From Gammaproteobacteria bacterium (GTDB lineage: Bacteria > Pseudomonadota > Gammaproteobacteria > Pseudomonadales > Oleiphilaceae), in contig RFIV01000010.1 of assembly GCA_003695085.1 (NCBI GenBank), positions 1 to 7,622 of the forward strand: 7,622 bases of DNA, read 5' to 3'. Position 1 is the first letter of the stretch; each line of letters starts with the position of its first letter. Below, piece after piece: positions 6,823-7,622 of the stretch. The position numbers were made by a program, and so were the translations under genes. Below the pieces are notes generated by a model that had not been told where the DNA came from, did not search any database, and was given only the letters and a program-made list of their open reading frames with translations.

Positions 6823-6870
6823 CAGTATTCTCCTGTTTATTATCGAGGTTCGGGAAAAAATGTAAAAAAA
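6823..6870 (-). promoter_or_regulatory. hfq: hfq 5' leader with U-rich tracts and strong Shine-Dalgarno, possible Hfq autoregulatory site
   Basis: On the transcript strand this stretch holds U7 and U6 runs separated by ACA (plus-strand 6855-6870). Nearer the start is AACAGGAGA (6829-6837), three consecutive A-R-N triplets that contain the AGGAG ribosome binding site. U-runs are typical ligands of the Hfq proximal face and A-R-N repeats of its distal face. Hfq is known to repress its own translation in E. coli by binding its leader. Whether that applies here is inference. Confidence 0.4.
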
Positions 6871-6890
6871 CGAAATCCAAGCCGTTCAGG

Positions 6891-6913
6891 GGGCAAGTAT
6901 AGCGATGTTGCCC
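6891..6913 (-). promoter_or_regulatory. Candidate hfq -10 element inside an inverted repeat
   Basis: Minus-strand TATACT (plus-strand 6896-6901) matches the sigma-70 -10 at 5 of 6 positions. It lies between the arms of a 6-bp inverted repeat, GGGCAA (6891-6896 on the plus strand) and TTGCCC (6908-6913). No good -35 is found at 16 to 18 bases, so the promoter call is weak unless an activator or extra contact helps. The predicted start near 6889 would give a leader of about 67 bases. In E. coli several hfq promoters lie in and after miaA, so a promoter here is plausible. Confidence 0.3.
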
Positions 6914-6932
6914 GGTTTGACCTAGTACGTGT

Positions 6933-7622
6933 TTATACAATTTTACCTGTTTGTTTCAGAATTTCGATGACACGCTGGTAATTTGTGTCGACACCGTCTT
7001 CCGAGTACAGCCATTGCACGTCCGGCCACTGCCGCATCCAGGTCAGCTGCCGCCGGGCCAACTGGCGCGTGGCGATAATGCCTTTCTCCCTCGCCGTGGC
7101 CAGATCCGTCTCGCCGACCACATATGACCACATTTGACGATAGCCGACAGCCCGGATTGCGGGCAGTTCCGGATTCAGGTCCCCGCGAGCGTGCAGACGG
7201 CGAACCTCCTCCTCGAACCCCTGCGCCAGCATCTGGTCGAAGCGCGCTTCAATACGCCGGTGCAGGACTGACCGTTCATGAGGGGCCAGCGCGATACTGA
7301 TCACCGGCCAGGGTACGCCGGCGAGACTGTGCGCATCCCAGCTGGCATGCCCACCCATGTAGCCCTGCTCATCCGCCCAGAACGCGGACAGGGGCTTGCC
7401 GGTCATCCGCCAGACCTCCAGTGCGCGCTGAATCCGCTGACGATTGTTCGGATGAATCCGGGCGGCGGCCTCAGGGTCCACTTTTTCCAGCTCTGCGTGA
7501 AGCGCCGGCCAGCCGCGCTCCGCCGCCTCGGCCTCAATCTGCGCACGGGTGGCAGGATCAGCCGATGGCAGATCCGAGATGCCCTGGGCCAGCGCCTTGA
7601 AATACATCGCTGTGCCCCCCAC
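6933..7622 (-). CDS. miaA: tRNA dimethylallyltransferase, C-terminal part (5' end outside window)
   Basis: MiaA transfers a dimethylallyl group to N6 of adenosine 37 in tRNAs that read UNN codons, the first step to ms2i6A. About 229 residues are present, starting at the conserved VGGTAMYFKAL, whose first codon (GTG) is an internal valine rather than a start. By comparison with the 316-residue E. coli protein about 85-90 N-terminal residues, including the ATP-binding P-loop, lie beyond the right edge. Visible motifs are LPSADPATR, VDPEAAARIHPNNRQRIQRA followed by LEVW, RIEARFDQMLAQGFEEEV, IRAVGYRQMWSY and ATRQLARRQLTWMRQW. The stop is TAA, 110 bases before hfq. No intrinsic terminator with a T-run directly after a stem is seen between the two genes, so readthrough into hfq is likely. 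Confidence 0.96.
   Translation of the reverse strand: MGGTAMYFKALAQGISDLPSADPATRAQIEAEAAERGWPALHAELEKVDPEAAARIHPNNRQRIQRALEVWRMTGKPLSAFWADEQGYMGGHASWDAHSLAGVPWPVISIALAPHERSVLHRRIEARFDQMLAQGFEEEVRRLHARGDLNPELPAIRAVGYRQMWSYVVGETDLATAREKGIIATRQLARRQLTWMRQWPDVQWLYSEDGVDTNYQRVIEILKQTGKIV

Overview
This window looks like chromosomal housekeeping DNA from a moderately GC-rich gammaproteobacterium. The minus strand carries miaA-hfq-hflX-hflK-hflC-hisZ-purA. Apart from hisZ this matches the classic E. coli hfq superoperon, and hisZ between hflC and purA matches the order known from pseudomonads and related lineages (recalled knowledge, not a search). E. coli has no HisZ, so an enterobacterium is unlikely. 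The genus cannot be fixed from this sequence.

Layout from left to right: the 3' end of a plus-strand class I SAM-dependent methyltransferase gene (1-521) converges on purA with only 14 bases between the two stop codons. A GC-rich hairpin spans the methyltransferase stop. The minus-strand genes then follow (transcription runs right to left): purA (536-1837), hisZ (1860-3056), hflC (3163-4035), hflK (4039-5187), hflX (5229-6551), hfq (6574-6822) and a miaA gene that runs off the right edge (6933-7622). There is no gene-free stretch above about 110 bases. I see no mobile element, CRISPR array, tRNA or rRNA.

The minus-strand genes form two probable transcription units. miaA, hfq, hflX, hflK and hflC cover tRNA modification, sRNA-based control, ribosome rescue and splitting, and control of the FtsH protease. 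A strong intrinsic terminator (3100-3124) ends this unit after hflC. hisZ and purA are 22 bases apart and probably form a second unit, joining ATP-phosphoribosyltransferase regulation (histidine synthesis) to the committed AMP synthesis step. A plausible extended -10 promoter lies between hflC and the terminator, and its predicted start point falls on the first bases of the terminator hairpin.

I did not find a previously undescribed system. The points worth a second look are regulatory: the overlapping promoter and terminator before hisZ, a U-rich hfq leader that could be an autoregulatory Hfq site, an inverted repeat around the hfq -10 candidate, a Tyr-to-Phe change at Hfq position 25, and a TTG start without a clear ribosome binding site for hflX.
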